Below are positions 14,547 through 29,969 of a DNA stretch of 64,000 nt, in pieces. Position 1 is the first letter of the stretch. Each line of letters starts with the position of its first letter. Source of the stretch: Rhexocercosporidium sp. MPI-PUGE-AT-0058 (Eukaryota > Ascomycota > Leotiomycetes > Helotiales); contig JAGTJL010000009.1 in NCBI GenBank assembly GCA_020746875.1, positions 1,488,001 to 1,552,000 of the forward strand, given 5' to 3'. Below the pieces are notes generated by a model. That model saw only the letters and a program-made list of their open reading frames with translations, was not told the origin of the DNA and did not search any database. Made by a program: the position numbers and the translations under genes.

Positions 14547-17405
14547 ATGTCAGAGCCGGTGACCCTATCCTACTACTCTCACAGAGGCACCATATATTAC
14601 ACTCCAGACAACCTCTACGCCCGCAAGCCTCTCCCAGCAACCCTTCCGGCGCCTCCGTGTCGACCAAGACAACGACGACCGCACTCGATACACATAACCC
14701 GCCTGCCAGCTGGGTTTGTGCCGTTCGACCTTCGCCCGGTACCACCTCCAAAAACACCCAAAGAGCCCTCCAGGTTCCGCCTAGAATTAAGAAAGCTGGC
14801 TTCCCGGGAGAATGCAAAGCGTGTGCTAGGATCGGTCTTCTCTCCGTTTTCCTCCTCTAACCCCTCATCCGCTACGTCCTCAGCGGCAAGTTCGACCAGA
14901 TCCGAGAGTCCAGGACTCACGGGGTCATCGCCCAGGACATCGTTGTCTTTAGGGCCATCGGATCCGAATACAATATTTGCAAGGAGGGCAGCAGCAGCAG
15001 GCAGTGGATCTGCGAACTCTCCAGTCACAATGCCCCGCCCGTCTTTGGCGGACAACACAAATGGTTCAAACCCACGAGATAGCTCAGGCGGAGGAAATAC
15101 ACCACGGAATAGCTTCAGTGCTGGGATTGGACCGAGATCAAGAAGTGGCAGTGCAGCGCCATCCTACAAAGCTGCAAACTCGTCGGAGACTGAGAAGCCA
15201 GTGTGCTCGGGGAATGGTGTGGCATGTTACATCAACCTCGCAGAGCCCGTCATATTCCTTACCGGTCTTGATCATGATGGCACCACCCGCGATTCTGGAT
15301 CGAACACGACATCTATATTACGTGGGAAACTCATTCTAAACGTCACCAAGAATGTCAAAATAAAGGCTGTGACCATGAAATTCACTGGACGTGCTAGAAC
15401 AGAATGGCCAGAGGGTGCGAATGTCCTGAGATTCTGCTACATACATTCACTAACATTATCATAGGTATTCCACCCGAAAAGACCACATTGTTTGAAGAGG
15501 ACTCGTTGAGAACACAGGTTCTCCCTTTCTTCAACGCTTTGTACGAAGGTTCGGAGACTGGTTTCGGCGCGATGTGCAACTTCGCCTTGCGAGGCGACAA
15601 ATCCGCAAATTCCTCCGTCACCAATCTAGCCCTAGACAACACCGAGACTTCCAGCGGGTTCTCTCTACCGGGCCTCAGCAACCGATCGAACAGGTCTAGC
15701 ACCATCCTGACGACCAGAGAACAGAAGAGGCTGTCCCTGCAGAGTAATCAGTCAAGGAGTTTCACCAAATCGGAATCGCCGTATGGACCATCTCCGCAAC
15801 AGAAAGGTTTCAAGACATTCTATCCCGGAATCTACGAGTACAACTTCGAGTTGCCCATTGACAACAACAGTCCCGAGAGCTTGAAGCTGGTACTAGCTTC
15901 GGTTAAGTGGCAGCTAGAGGTTTTGGTGGAACGAGCGGGTACCTTCAAACAGAATCTTCAGGGATTCAAGGAGATTCCTGTCATCCGATCACCATCAGAA
16001 GATTCCTTGGAGTTGGTAGAACCCATCTCAATCAGTCGGCGATGGGAGGATCAGCTCTACTATGAGATAATGATCTCTGGGAAATCCTTCCCGCTGGGCT
16101 CGAAAATCCCAATCGCTTTCAAGCTGATGCCATTGGCCAAAGTTCAAGTTCACAAGATCAAAGTTTACATAAGTGAAAACATTGACTACTACGCCAAGAA
16201 CCGCAAGGTGACCAGAAGAGAGACACCAAGAAAGATTCTTCTTTTCGAGAAAACCGCTGGCAAACCGCTTGCCAAAGAGTACCAACCCTCGGAAGTCAGA
16301 ATCACTAGAGGTGGCGAGCAACAACCAGAAGAGCGATCTCACAACCGAGAGTATGAGCAAAATCGAAGGCGACTCGAGGCCCAACGGAACCAGGTCGAGC
16401 CTGAACCTCTACCTGAGCCAACCGATAATTTACTTGGGGACATCGACTTGGGTCTACCTAGCCTTTTGGGCTCCACTGAGCTGGAGATAGATGTTCAGTT
16501 ACCTACGTGCGAGAGTATGGCAAAGGATAGGACGAAGAAATTGACTCACGACTGCACCTGGAAGAATGTGGATGTGCACCACTGGATCAAGGTAATGGTT
16601 CTTTCAATCTACAGTGTACACAGGACTGACAGAAGCAGATCGTCCTCCGAATTTCGAGACTAGATGCCGATGATCCAACGGGAAAGAAGCGACGCCATTT
16701 CGAGATATCCATTGACTCACCTATCTCGCTGCTCAACTGCCGTGCAACCCAGGCTAACCTTGCCCTGCCCTCATACTCTGACGGAAACAGCAGTCTCCTA
16801 AGTCAACAACACGTTTGTGGATGCCCAAATTCGGATTTAGCAACGCCTCCAGCGATGTCTGGCCTGGACAATCAAAATGATTCCAACAGCAATGGAGCAT
16901 TTTCCGGCAATGAAAATGCCTTGCCAGATCTCGCTAGACCGCCTCAGGCCCATTTATCAACCAATGCAGCGTCGGGTGTCCAGCGGCCCATTCATTTGAT
17001 TCGGGCGCCGAGTTTTAACCCTCCTCCTTTTGATGCCGAAGATGCCCCACCGCCGATGGTCACTCCACCGCCTCTTTACGACCATGTTGTGGGCACTCCC
17101 AGTCATGATGGGCTTGCAGATTATTTCGATCGGTAAGCACCCTTGCCCAAAACTTTGATAATCGTTGACGCTGATCCTTTTGTAGTCTGAGTTACTTTGA
17201 GAATCCAGATTCCGACGACGAGGGACTGGAGAGAGCTACCAGTAGGGGTCGTGTCAATGTCCCAAATCCACGTACGCCTGGTGGCAGATTGGCAAGAAGT
17301 ATGGACATTGACCGCAACTTCATGAATGCTACCGCCATAAACAACGGAGCCACCACCCCGACCCAGCCATCAGGCACCCATCTGACCCTTCCAACCCATC
17401 AATAA
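14547..17405 (+). CDS. Alpha-arrestin (ART family, Aly/Rod1/CreD-like)
   Basis: An adaptor that in fungi brings Rsp5/HulA-type HECT ubiquitin ligases to plasma-membrane transporters for endocytosis. Exons are 14547-15414, 15465-16591, 16639-17132 and 17186-17405, giving 902 residues. After a Ser/Pro-rich N-terminal extension, an arrestin N domain starts near CYINLAEPVIFL and runs through KNVKIKAVTMKFTG to FYPGIYEYNFELPI. The arrestin C domain follows (WEDQLYYEIMISG, GSKIPIAFKLMPL, KVYISENIDYYAKNRKVTRRE). A PPLY ubiquitin-ligase-binding motif lies at residues 809-812 (bases 17068-17079). The reading frame is open upstream to 14235, but ATG 14547 is preferred because the extra 104 residues resemble no domain. 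The exact ART orthologue is uncertain. Confidence 0.9.
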
Positions 17406-18666
17406 AGGTCCGTTGAATCATTAATACCGTTAGCAAAAAACTGCATTTACCTTGTACATAACAATAAGGACGTCGACGACGACAGTCAAGGGGATATACC
17501 ACGGGAAGAAGGAGTAAGATTAGTGGCCGCTATCACGGTCATGAGCTACTTGTTAATAGGAGCATGGAGAATGGGTGTTTGGGGAGGTTGGATTATCACT
17601 ATTGGGGAGGGCAATTTTGGGGTTTAATGCATCAATTGGGGAAGGGGCGCTATTTTTATTATACCGGTTTTCAGCATGGGTTCTTTGGCGCAGGCAGGGG
17701 AACAAAGCAATGGACATGATTTGCATGACGGAGGAGGGTACGGAGTACGAATATACGCAATACAACGTACAAAAGGCGGGGGATTAAGAATGAATGCATT
17801 TTTGTTTATCACCAAATCATCTCGACCCGGAATTTTGGATGCCCTTTCCCCTTTTCGTGCCGTCATGGTAGCTGTTTCGGTAGGCAAGTTCTATTTCTGC
17901 CTGTTCTCTACAGTCAGGACTGCTTCACTGGAATTGATGGAACGAACTCCTAGATGCAGGGTTAGGCTTACGGTTAGGATGAGCGAATAATATGAGCCCT
18001 GATTGTTCACCGACGAGAGAGGAAAGTTGTGTAGAAATATGAAGCACAATTTTCGTACACACCGCCTCCGCCTTACTTCTATCCATTGGGTATCATGATC
18101 GACGTTCCTTTCCTCCTCCCCGGGAACTGGAAAGCTGATGTCTACGTGTCTACCTATCTGTCTTGCGTTGACGGGGCAATTTTGTCTACCTTGTTCTTCT
18201 TTGCTTTTTGGTGTTTTCTTGTCTTTTTTCTCGTTCTTCTTCGTTTCAGGAATTGGTGTTTGTGATGGGGTGGCTTTTATCCGGCATGAGGAGAAAGGGT
18301 CTCGATTGAAGAACAGGGGGTGGGGGCCCGGGGGGGGGGGGGGGGGGGATTTAAGGCATGTGAGGTGGTTGATGCTATACCAGTTGTGTAGCTGGAGTAT
18401 AAGGTAAGTAGAGTCACTAGTCTAATCTTCTAGTCTTCTAGTCTTTGAGTTGTGCCTGTGCTATGGTTATGATTTCCGGGGATTTGAATTACCAACGTTT
18501 ATCTTTTTCTTTTAAAACTTTCAATTGAGCGCATGAAAACTCCAAGATGTGCAAGAACAAGATTCGGATTCAAGCCCACTTCACCCCGCTACACTCCGCC
18601 TCCTCCTCCTCCTTCTGTTCCTCCTCACTTCCCAAACTCCAATTCCAGCTCCTGCTCAGTTCCCCC
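17406..18666. other. Intergenic with 19-G homopolymer
   Basis: No gene is supported. 18330-18348 is an uninterrupted run of 19 G preceded by CCC. Two GGTTAGG motifs lie at 17959-17978. This is the 3' region between the arrestin and the convergent acetyltransferase gene. Confidence 0.5.
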
Positions 18667-19754
18667 TCAAAACTCCCCATCAGGTCTAACACTCCACGCC
18701 CAAGTCAAGACATCCCTCTCTTCACCCCCCTTCTTATTCTCCGGCCACTTCTCCCTCGCTCTCGTCGGCTCCGCAACACCGCCGCCATTCCCACCCATCT
18801 CCTCTGCTAACTTCGCGATGATTTTCTGGCTGGCGATATTACCTCCCTCGGCACGACCGATGACTTTCCTGACGCCGAATTCGTTGGCAGAGTATTTGAG
18901 GATGGCGCGGGTGGCGGCTTGCATTATGCGTTTGTGGTGGTACTTGGAGGGGTGGTGTTAGCTCATCCTTTGTTTGGCTGCTAAGTACTGTATAGGTACG
19001 TGATCCCGAGTATCTTGAAAGGAAACGAACGACATGTTTTATTTTGGTTAGGAAACTACGAGAGAGAGCAGATGTGAGACTCCACATACATCAGGATGCA
19101 GCCAGTATCCCAACTCGCCAACTTGCGGAGAGCAAGACGCAGGCGAGATGGAACAGCAGCCGATCATTTGCGTGCCGTGACGGATGACCATCAAAGGGAC
19201 TTGCCTGAGAGGCTTATCGCTGTCCTTATCGAAGAAAGCTTTATTCCGTTCTTGTACCGTGGAAAGAGGAAGAAGAGCGCGCGTTGCCTCCAGTTGAGCG
19301 TTCAGCCAGAATCGAGCACTGTCACGGGTGTAACTGGGTGGAGAGTTAGCCATGTTGATTGAAGGAAATGTTTTTGGATCAATAGGCACGTTGCAGTTAG
19401 CACAACTTAGGAGTCAAGCAAGTGAAAGGATAGGAGATCGGTAGGGAATTGATGTAGAAATGCGGATAGAACTAGAGAAAGAGCTTGCTCTTACGGTTTA
19501 GGCACACTGATCAATTCGTCTGACACGGATTCGATCTGGAAGGCTTCGAACATAGCATCGACATCTGTCTCTCGGTAGGTGGTAATGCAGTATTCTCCAC
19601 CTGGGATGTCCAGTTTGATGGATTGGTCTAAGGAGGTGTCTGTTTTCACTTAGTGCAATTGTCCAAACGTGAAGCTCAAAATCTCAGAGTGTGATATGAG
19701 GAAGTCAAATCCAATGTGAGATTTTGTTAACCCACCAAGCATTTTCTGCGACAT
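18667..19754 (-). CDS. GNAT-family N-acetyltransferase (RimL-like)
   Basis: An acetyl-CoA-dependent N-acetyltransferase of the Acetyltransf_3 type; the substrate is unknown. Exons are 19754-19736 (19 nt), 19639-19495, 19333-19090 and 18942-18667, giving 227 residues. Splicing gives MSQKML-DTSLDQSIKLDIPG, then ELISVPKP-YTRDSARFWLNAQ, then GYWLHPD-YHHKRIMQAATRAIL. The core shows the beta strand plus GELGYWLHPD, the acetyl-CoA-binding helix MQAATRAIL, and KVIGRAEGGNIASQKIIAKL, where the Asn-x-Ala-Ser is typical of the family. The short first exon is inferred from the only in-frame ATG followed by a GTGGGT donor. The other three exons are firm. No targeting signal is visible. Confidence 0.83.
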
Positions 19755-20627
19755 GATTGCCGAGCTTTCCGAAGCTGTCACTTTTCAGAAGTTGATTAAA
19801 TGAACGAAAGGGATGCAAAATAGAAATATTCCGAGTGCTGACGGGACTCGTGTTTTTATGGAGTAGCGCAGTGCAAAGCGATGACTCGAGCGTCCTCAGC
19901 TCATGAGGAAAATGAGTCAATGCGAAGAAACGTCTCAAAACAGAAGATAAGAGAGGGACCCTGTCCGTAATGGTACTGCACGATGCTGTACTACCGTAAG
20001 CAATTACCTAGCTGTAGGTGGGGTGGAGAAATAATTGAAGAAAGAAATAGTCGAAATGTGTGCACCTTCCTGAAGCGTGCTCAGCGTGCAGATGGATTCT
20101 CGGTAGCGAGTTTGCCCGAAGTCTGTCACGTAAACATCCTCTTCATGCCAAGGGTGTTTTCCAGAGAAGAGATCCGATCGACGATGTTGATGCTTCTGAA
20201 TTTGATTCTACCATAACTACTCCAGACAATAGAATGACCTGGTTTCACAAACGCCTTGATACATCCCCTCCCTCCCTTTGCAGGCCATCCTTTTTACTCC
20301 AAACACAAACCAGGTAATGCAATAAATCCATCGCAAAGGAACCAGACCATGCTGATCCTTCATCAAAAAGTAGCGTAATCGAACAGAAAAGGGAAAGAGA
20401 TCGATGTCAAAATCAAATACAAGAAGGGAATCGACTTTTTTGAGACGAAATGCCAACGGGTAATCCTGGCTCGCCGTGGGGTATCCAGACCGTCATGTCG
20501 TCGAAAGCGTTGTTCGTGACCTTCATGACTTCTATGCAAGAACCAGCAGCAGCAATCGGAATCTAAAACGCTGCCAAAATATCAAGACCATGCTCGGTAG
20601 TGAAATACGAAGGAGCTTCAGAGTCGC
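19755..20627. other. Intergenic, no supported gene
   Basis: Upstream of the acetyltransferase gene and downstream of ase1. I see no coding signal or notable repeat. Confidence 0.4.
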
Positions 20628-23073
20628 CTAAAAGGCATCCTCGTCGGTCCAATTCGCCTCACTTCCAGATACGATGCGAGCCTCCATAACACCAGCGCGA
20701 TTATCGTATGGTGGAAAGCCCTTCTGCTTCTTGGGTTGTCCACCTTGACCATAATCCTCAGGTGTGTAGCGCTTGCCGTGGGCTGCTCGAAGTTTGGCGT
20801 AGTAGGCATCTGAAGCGTCTTGTTCAGGTTCTGAGTCATCCTCTATCGTCTGCCAGTTCTCCGAACCAGAAACGGTGGTATTGTTCGATGTATTGGAAAT
20901 TTGACGACTTGGAGGGGCTTGTGGGTATGGTTGTGTATCTCGTTCGTTCTGGCGCATTGATGACTTAAGTTCATGGTAGGACTGGGGACGGGTATTGCGC
21001 TGCGACTTTGAATATCCGTCATCGTAGAAAGCATCCTCGGGTGTTACATGACGAACACTACCGGCACTCGAGTTTACGCTCTCGGAACGATACAGGGAAT
21101 GGGGAGTTGGGGTGGGTGCGGGCGGTGGAACAAAGAGGTCTCGCATCTTTGGTGGAGGAGCCCTACTTGGTGGGGGCCCCATCTTTCCTCGAAGAGTACT
21201 CGTCTCTTGAGCTCGTCGTTCAGGAGAGTTGCCACCATGGTTGAGGTTCGAGAGGGGTGCTCTTGCGGGAATCTTCGAAGGAGATTTGGCGCCAGTACCT
21301 GCCAACGGATTGCGTCTCAGGGTTCCACCAGCAGTCGGGGTCTTAGCACCGGTTCTAGGTGGCGGAGCCTTGATCACACTGTTTGCCCGGCTTGGTGGTG
21401 CTGACTTTTGTGCCTTCGGAGCAGCTGGTGGCGGTCCGGCTGGAGTCTTTGACCGAGGACCAGGAACTGGCTTTGGTTCGGAAGCTTCAAGTGTATCCAA
21501 GTATCTCTCGCCACAAACCAAGAATGGTCGACCGTATTCATCCTCCCATGTTTCCAAGACCTGATTGAAATTAGCTGCATGCACATGCAAGTCATACCAT
21601 CTGAGCGTTGATCTTCGATGCAGCATTGTGGGTCTGATGTCCCGAGTCGGAAAGAGGGGGTTCGCTTACCTTTCTCAAGTCAACAGCAATCTTTGGTAAG
21701 TCCTTGGCAATTCTCTTTCTCATCTTCTCCTCTCTCAGCAGACGTGTTGGATCTCTCTTCTCGCCCTTTTGACCACGACCCAGCAATCGGGATGCATCTT
21801 GACTCGAAGCTTGAAGATCATCGCGATCCTTCACAAGTGATCTGTGCTTTTCGATGAGAGCCAGGGTTGGCGCACGCTGTTCCTTCAAAGCCTCCAGTCG
21901 ACCAATCTCCTGTTCGTGTGCCTCAAGCAATGCATCGCTGTACACATCCGAAAATGCCGGGGTAAATTCCAACATCTCCTCCTCGGAGAAATAAAGTCCA
22001 TCCCAGAGTTCCTGAAGCTTGTACCGGGCATCTTCCACGAATAGATGAAGGTTTTGGCGCTTGAGTTCATTCAATCTCGACAATTCATCCTCGAACTCGT
22101 TGATTTGTCGAACACCACATCCCCGATTGCTGTTGCAGAACTTCTTTCTCTCATGCTCTTCTACTCCCAGACGCTCCCAGAGTCCCTCGACAGTTGCCTT
22201 CAGATCCCTTAGACGCTTTTCACGTGATTTCTTCTCATCTGCAAGCTTGTCTCTCTTCGATCGGAGTCGAGCAATGTCGTCCTCATGCAGACCTAGCTGC
22301 TCTGGAGAGTCGCGATAGTATTTAACAATCGTACCGTCTGTCTGCGCCTGGGGTGTGCCAAGCTCTGCCCAAAGCTGGATGATGTGTTCCGAAAGCGCCT
22401 TCACGGTTGCAACCCGACGCGTATATTCCTCGTAAACTCGAGTGAATTCGTCATCGAGAGCAGTTACGTATATGGAGGACAAGTCGAAGGTGGGTGGGAT
22501 TGTCGAGTTAGGTGAGGTAGGAGGAAGGGTGATCTTGATGAAGGACGGTTCGAGATGTGATGAGTAGGATTCGAGGGCTTGGACGAGTTCTGTGAAGCTT
22601 TAGCATTTGACGCGTCTTTAATGTGCGGATTTCCTACTCTTGACTTGTTCAAAGCGCTCTCTGTGTAGCTTGGATATCATAAGATGCTTCTCCTTCAAGC
22701 CTTGTAAACATCGGAGCAGTGGGTATGTGATCTTGAGATTCTCATCTTCTGCCTCGTATTCGTGCCGGGATTTGTTGTCATCGAGCGAGGCCTCCATTTG
22801 TTTGATTGTGGTAATGATTCGTTGTGCTTCCTCCGTCAAGTCATTCTTCTCCGCAGCCACGAGTCGTACTTGGTTGTGCAGAGTTTCGGAGAGTGCAGAG
22901 AACAGCTACAACAAGTCAGTTATTAGCTCTTGGGAAGCTCCTCTTCTCCAGACGTGACTTACCTCTGACTCTCGACTCTCGCGTTCATGGCTAGGGACTC
23001 CAATCTCATCGAAAAGACCATGGAGTTGGCCGATAATTGTCGAGACCTGGGAAGAAAGGTAACTGGTATCCAT
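20628..23073 (-). CDS. ase1: Anaphase spindle elongation protein Ase1 (PRC1/MAP65)
   Basis: A microtubule-bundling protein that crosslinks antiparallel microtubules in the spindle midzone. Exons are 23073-22963, 22905-22638, 22589-21670 and 21560-20628, all GT-AG, giving 743 residues. The first 430 residues are almost entirely coiled coil or spectrin-like (QLHGLFDEIGVPSHE, EHIIQLWAELGTP, VEGLWERLGVEEHER, KLQELWDGLYFSEEE, and the conserved LREEKMRKRIAKDLP). WEDEYGRPFLVCGERYLD ends the conserved region. The rest is a Pro/Ser/Arg-rich basic tail, as in the family, where CDK and Aurora sites regulate midzone loading. It is divergent from csn5, with about 860 bp between the starts. Confidence 0.95.
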
Positions 23074-23933
23074 GTTTCGCAGACGGGGTAAAGCGCGTCG
23101 AAGTCAGGCTTCTTTTCCTTTCTTGCTCCAAGTCTATTGGAGTAAATCAAGAAGTAATCTGTCTGTCTATCGGGATTGAAGGCGTACGGAGGTAGCGAGG
23201 GTGGAAGGTTGGCTACGACACCTAGACCGTGGTGGGTTGTGCGGGACAGGTAAACTAATGTCAACAATGGAAGGACTGCTGATGCTCAAGACGTGATCGC
23301 GACAGCGAAACCTCCGAAAGTGATTCCGTACAGATCATCAAAAGCGAGCGCAAATGCAATCGAGTTTCTGTGTAGATAGGTATCGTGGTTGGTACCACCA
23401 CGGATTCGTCCCTCGTATGTAGTAGGTATTGGATGGACTGGTCTGTGTATGTAAACTGATTGCCATAGGCAACGGCACTACAGGGGTGGGGGGTTCAAGC
23501 CGAAACAGTAGTGGGGCGGGGCGGGCTGGCTGGCTGATAGAGGCATACGAAGACCACTAAAATCACATACATCACCAGACACTTTATATCTCGACGCACA
23601 CAAGTTTTCATCATACCAAACTTTCCACTAAGCTTCGAAGATAGACAATCAACCTTCGTATCGACCTGGAATCAGATTCTGTTCATCAGGGTTGAGAAAG
23701 GTCCGGGTTTGTCACAAGAAGGCCCCTCGCCAAAATCGGCCACTTAAATCTCCGCCCCACAGAAGCAGGCGGGGCACAAGGCTGCAGCTCCAAAAGCTAT
23801 CTCGGATCTACAACCTCGCCCGCCCACATCTGTAGAGCTCCATCTGGAGAACTTCAACAAGTCCATCTCCATACCAAATCCAATAACACTACCGGGATAT
23901 TGAATCAGGGTTCATGACCACCTGCTCTTGATC
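23074..23933. promoter_or_regulatory. Shared divergent promoter of ase1 and csn5
   Basis: About 860 bp with no gene. It contains a G-rich stretch at about 23482-23525 and a CT/CA-rich part before the csn5 ATG. Confidence 0.4.
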
Positions 23934-24980
23934 ATGGATACTGCTCGCAAGACCTGGGAGCTTGACAATAACGTCTCCCTCGTCGATCCAACCCGCGATA
24001 ATCTTTATACCTACGATGCCGCCGAGCAGAAGGCCATAGGTGATGCCAAACCATGGAAGACCGACCCCCACCACTTCAAGAATGTGCGAATCTCAGCCGT
24101 CGCTCTGCTGAAGATGGTGATGCATGCACGGTCTGGAGGCGACATCGAAGTTATGGGCTTGATGCAGGGCAAGATTGCAGGAGATACGATCATCGTCACC
24201 GATGCATTCAGATTACCAGTCGAAGGCACGGAGACCAGAGTCAACGCCCAGGATGAAGCAAATGAATACATGGTTGGCTACCTTCAGGCCTGCCGTGATC
24301 AGGGCAAGCTGGAGAATGCAGTAGGATGGTATCACAGTCACCCAGGCTATGGTTGCTGGCTCAGCGGCATCGACGTCAGCACCCAGGCAATTCAACAGAC
24401 CTTCTCCGATCCCTTCCTCGCCGTCGTCATCGACCCAGATCGCACTATCTCTGCTGGTAAGGTCGAAATCGGTGCCTTCAGAACATACCCAGAGAACTAC
24501 AAGCCTATCGATTCAGGAGCGGGTGATGGATACCAGACTATTCCACTGGCCAAGGCTGAGGATTTTGGTGCCCATGCAAGCAAGTACTATTCGTTAGAGG
24601 TTTCCCACTTCAAGAGTTCGCTCGACACCCATCTCTTGGAGCTACTGTGGAACAAGTACTGGGTACAGACCCTTAGTCAAAGCCCTCTCTTCACCAACCG
24701 TGAGTACAGCAGCAAGCAGATGCTTGATCTTAGCTCCAAGATCAGACAAGCGGGAACTGCAATCTCAAGAACCGGCAGACAAATGACTTCAGCACCGAAT
24801 AGAGCTACGGACCAGCAGTTGGAGAAGGTGGTCAGGGATAGCAACAAGATTGCTGGGGAGGAGGCCACGGGTTTGATGGCTGGAGAGGTTAAGGCAAAAC
24901 TCTTCAATGGATTGGGACACGTTTCGAAGACTGAGGCTAGTCCAGAGACCAAAGTTGCTACTGTTCCTGCGGAGTCATAA
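23934..24980 (+). CDS. csn5: COP9 signalosome subunit 5, JAMM deneddylase
   Basis: The catalytic zinc isopeptidase of the COP9 signalosome, which removes NEDD8/Rub1 from cullins and so controls SCF-type ubiquitin ligases and, in filamentous fungi, development. It is a single exon of 348 residues from ATG 23934. The JAMM motif is complete: E72 in [10 protein letters not shown]134 and H136 in HSHPGYG, and D147 in CWLSGID. The MPN core is followed by the helical Ins/C-terminal region ([29 protein letters not shown]). Length agrees with the usual 335-350 residues. Lack of introns is unusual among its neighbours. The catalytic residues and CSN5-specific N-terminus (KTWELDNNV) make Rpn11 or a BRCC36-type enzyme unlikely. 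Confidence 0.97.
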   Translation: MDTARKTWELDNNVSLVDPTRDNLYTYDAAEQKAIGDAKPWKTDPHHFKNVRISAVALLKMVMHARSGGDIEVMGLMQGKIAGDTIIVTDAFRLPVEGTETRVNAQDEANEYMVGYLQACRDQGKLENAVGWYHSHPGYGCWLSGIDVSTQAIQQTFSDPFLAVVIDPDRTISAGKVEIGAFRTYPENYKPIDSGAGDGYQTIPLAKAEDFGAHASKYYSLEVSHFKSSLDTHLLELLWNKYWVQTLSQSPLFTNREYSSKQMLDLSSKIRQAGTAISRTGRQMTSAPNRATDQQLEKVVRDSNKIAGEEATGLMAGEVKAKLFNGLGHVSKTEASPETKVATVPAES

Positions 24981-25318
24981 GCTGGTTTGGTGGATTCTTT
25001 GCGGATTATCAGACGTGGCAGCTGAGATGACTTAGATTCTCATGAGCATTTCTGGGCGTATGACATTACACAAAATGGCGTTCAGGCGGGTATGATGAAT
25101 CATGAATGTGGCTTCGTAGCCTAGACAGAAGATCTCACACATGACAATGAGAAAGAATGCAAAAGATCCGTGAATTTCTCGGAACCTTTTGACGTTGAGA
25201 GACGCCATGGAAGCAGATGAGAAGTATTTCTTCGACTTCAATCTAGTATACAACTCCGGGCTTAGCTGATGTGCAACCATAATTCCTACACTTCTTACAA
25301 AAGTAATGACACATAATG
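24981..25318. other. Convergent 3' spacer
   Basis: 338 bp between the csn5 stop and the mse1 stop. No gene is seen. Confidence 0.4.
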
Positions 25319-27731
<2,413 letters not shown>

Positions 27732-29165
27732 ATGGCGTCCAACGGTGCTGATAGTGACGAGCTTGATCTCTACGGTAATTATATGTGAATTATCTCGTGA
27801 ACCTGGCTAACTGTCGCAGAGCTTCTTGGTATCCCAAAAACTGCCACGAAGGCTGAAGTGAAGAAAGCATATCATAAGGTTTGTCTTTGCTTGCAGCCTC
27901 GCAGTGACGATGCTGACGAATTCCAGGCTGCCTTGCAACATCACCCGGATAAGGTCGCAGAGGAATTGAGAGAAGAGTCCGAATTGAAGTTCAAGGCTGT
28001 CAGTCAGGCATACGAAATCCTTTACGATGAGGAGAAGAGACATCTTTACGATACCCACGGCATGGCTGCCTTCGATCCAAGCAGAGGTGGGTCTGGAGGT
28101 CCCGGCGGAGTAGATCTGGACGACATATTGGCGCAGATGTTTGGTATGGGAGGTGGTATGGGTGGCGGTATGCCTCCAGGATTTGGTGGTGAGGGTGGAC
28201 CAAAACGCCAACGACGAGGACGGGATGAGGATCAGAAATACCAAGTTACTCTGGAAGAACTCTACAAGGGAAAGACTGTCAAATTTGCCAGCACGAAGAA
28301 CATCATCTGCAGTCATTGCAAGGGTACCGGCGGAAAGGAGAAGGCTAAGCCAGCAACCTGCGAGAGATGTAAGGGTAACGGTGTAACGGTTGGACTTCGA
28401 TCGGTCGGTCCAGGACTTGTTACCCAGGAGAGAATGGTCTGCGATACTTGCTCGGGCACAGGAAAGATCTTTAAGGAGAAGGATAGGTGTAAGAAATGCA
28501 AGGGAAAGCGGACAACTTCGGAGAAGAAGGTGTTGGAGATCTATATCCCAAGAGGTGCTCGTGAGGGCGAGAGGATAGTTCTAGAAGGCGAGGCGGACCA
28601 AGTACCGGATCAGATTCCTGGAGATATCGTCTTCACTTTGGTGGAGGAGGAGCATGAGATTTTCCAGAGAGCTGGTGATGATCTATCGGCAGAGTTGAAC
28701 ATCACTCTTGCCGAGGCTCTTACTGGATTCTCAAGAGTTGTCTTGAAGCACTTAGATGGCCGTGGTATCCATCTCAAACATCCTCAAGGAAAGGTTCTCA
28801 GACCTGGTCAGATATTGAAGGTTCCAGGAGAAGGAATGCCATTGAAGAAGAGCGATGCAAAGGGTGACCTCTACCTGGTAGTTAAGGTTGAATTCCCCGA
28901 AGATGGCTGGACTGAGGACCCTTCTGCGTTTGCCGACCTAAACAAAGTCCTTCCCAAGCCTGCCCCTGCAATTGAGGCTACTGAAGTTGATGAGGTGGAA
29001 TTTGATTCTGATGCTGAGATTGACGATGTAAGTTAATCTAAGTTATGCTCTTTGGATTTTGCTAACGATGATCAGTTTGGCGCAAATTCTGGAGATCCAC
29101 GAGCTGGCGGAGGATGGGAAGATGAGGATGAAGATGAGGGACAGGCGCAATGTGCACCCCAATGA
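27732..29165 (+). CDS. xdj1: Class A DnaJ co-chaperone, Xdj1/Mas5 type, with CaaX box
   Basis: An Hsp40 that stimulates Hsp70 and delivers clients; the yeast Xdj1/Ydj1 group works in the cytosol and at mitochondrial import sites. Exons are 27732-27774, 27820-27878, 27927-29027 and 29076-29165, giving 430 residues. The J domain has HPD at 40-42, followed by a Gly/Met-rich linker (GMGGGMGGGMPPG). Four zinc repeats follow: CSHCKGTG, CERCKGNG, CDTCSGTG and CKKCKGKR. Client-binding domains contain EGEADQVPDQIPGDIV and LRPGQILKVPGEGMP. The last four residues CAPQ form a CaaX-type box, so the protein is probably farnesylated and partly membrane-bound. The N-terminus (DELDLYELLGI) and the loop favour Xdj1 over Ydj1. 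Confidence 0.95.
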
Positions 29166-29969
29166 GGGGCTTTCATGTCATAACGGTTGTGCACCTGTGA
29201 GGGCGGTAAATTTCAGGGGCCTTCATGGTGATAGATCAGAATCAGGGTTGGTCTTCCACGGTTCTTATGGATAACGACCGTACATAGACCAGGCGTAAAA
29301 ATTGACATAACGACGTATTCCGATCAAATTCTATCCTTGCCGAGAAAGGGGTGCGAGTGGCAAGTTAAACCAATGCCAGAAACCATATTTCCCCAATACT
29401 CATTCTGCAAACAAGAATTACAATATTTCCAATGTCTGAAGCACTGATATTCGACCTTTGGCTGACTGCCAATTTCTTTGGCCAAGATCACCAAAGCAGA
29501 AATGATATCCAGTTGAGTGGCGTTCAGGAACTTGTGAAATCCTTCTCGTTCACTTAGGAGAGCGTGGATATCGCAGTTCAACACCATGAAAAAGAACGGA
29601 ACAGAAGTCCTAATAGCGCAGTCCAATGTCCTACAGATTTCTCATGTCATTCAAATACACCTTTCGATAAAAGCCACTAGATAGAACCTCCAGCCAAGAG
29701 TTGCACCGCATCCCCATGTGAAGAGAAATGGTGGGGTGAAAGTTCCATTAGTCATCGTGGCCACAGTCCGGCGCTAGTACGTCAGTATACGTGATTGGCT
29801 CGCTTCGAAAACGGCAGGCACACAGCGAGCTGCAATTGCGAAAAAGTTCGCGATCATTCAACCTCCATCGACAACCACCTAACGAAACCGACGACAAGGT
29901 ACGTCCCCGAGTCTGCGAAGCCCACTGCATATCTGGAGCACCTCAATCAAGTCGCTGACAGCAATCCAG
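29166..29969. other. Intergenic and L32 promoter/leader
   Basis: About 800 bp. No gene is supported. The final 200 bp would be the promoter and leader of the ribosomal protein gene, where a leader intron is possible (CTCAATCAAG-type acceptors) but not proved. Confidence 0.4.

Noticed and set aside
17959..17978. Two GGTTAGG motifs like telomeric repeats
   Set aside because: Only two imperfect copies with a different linker; chance or a trivial internal motif.
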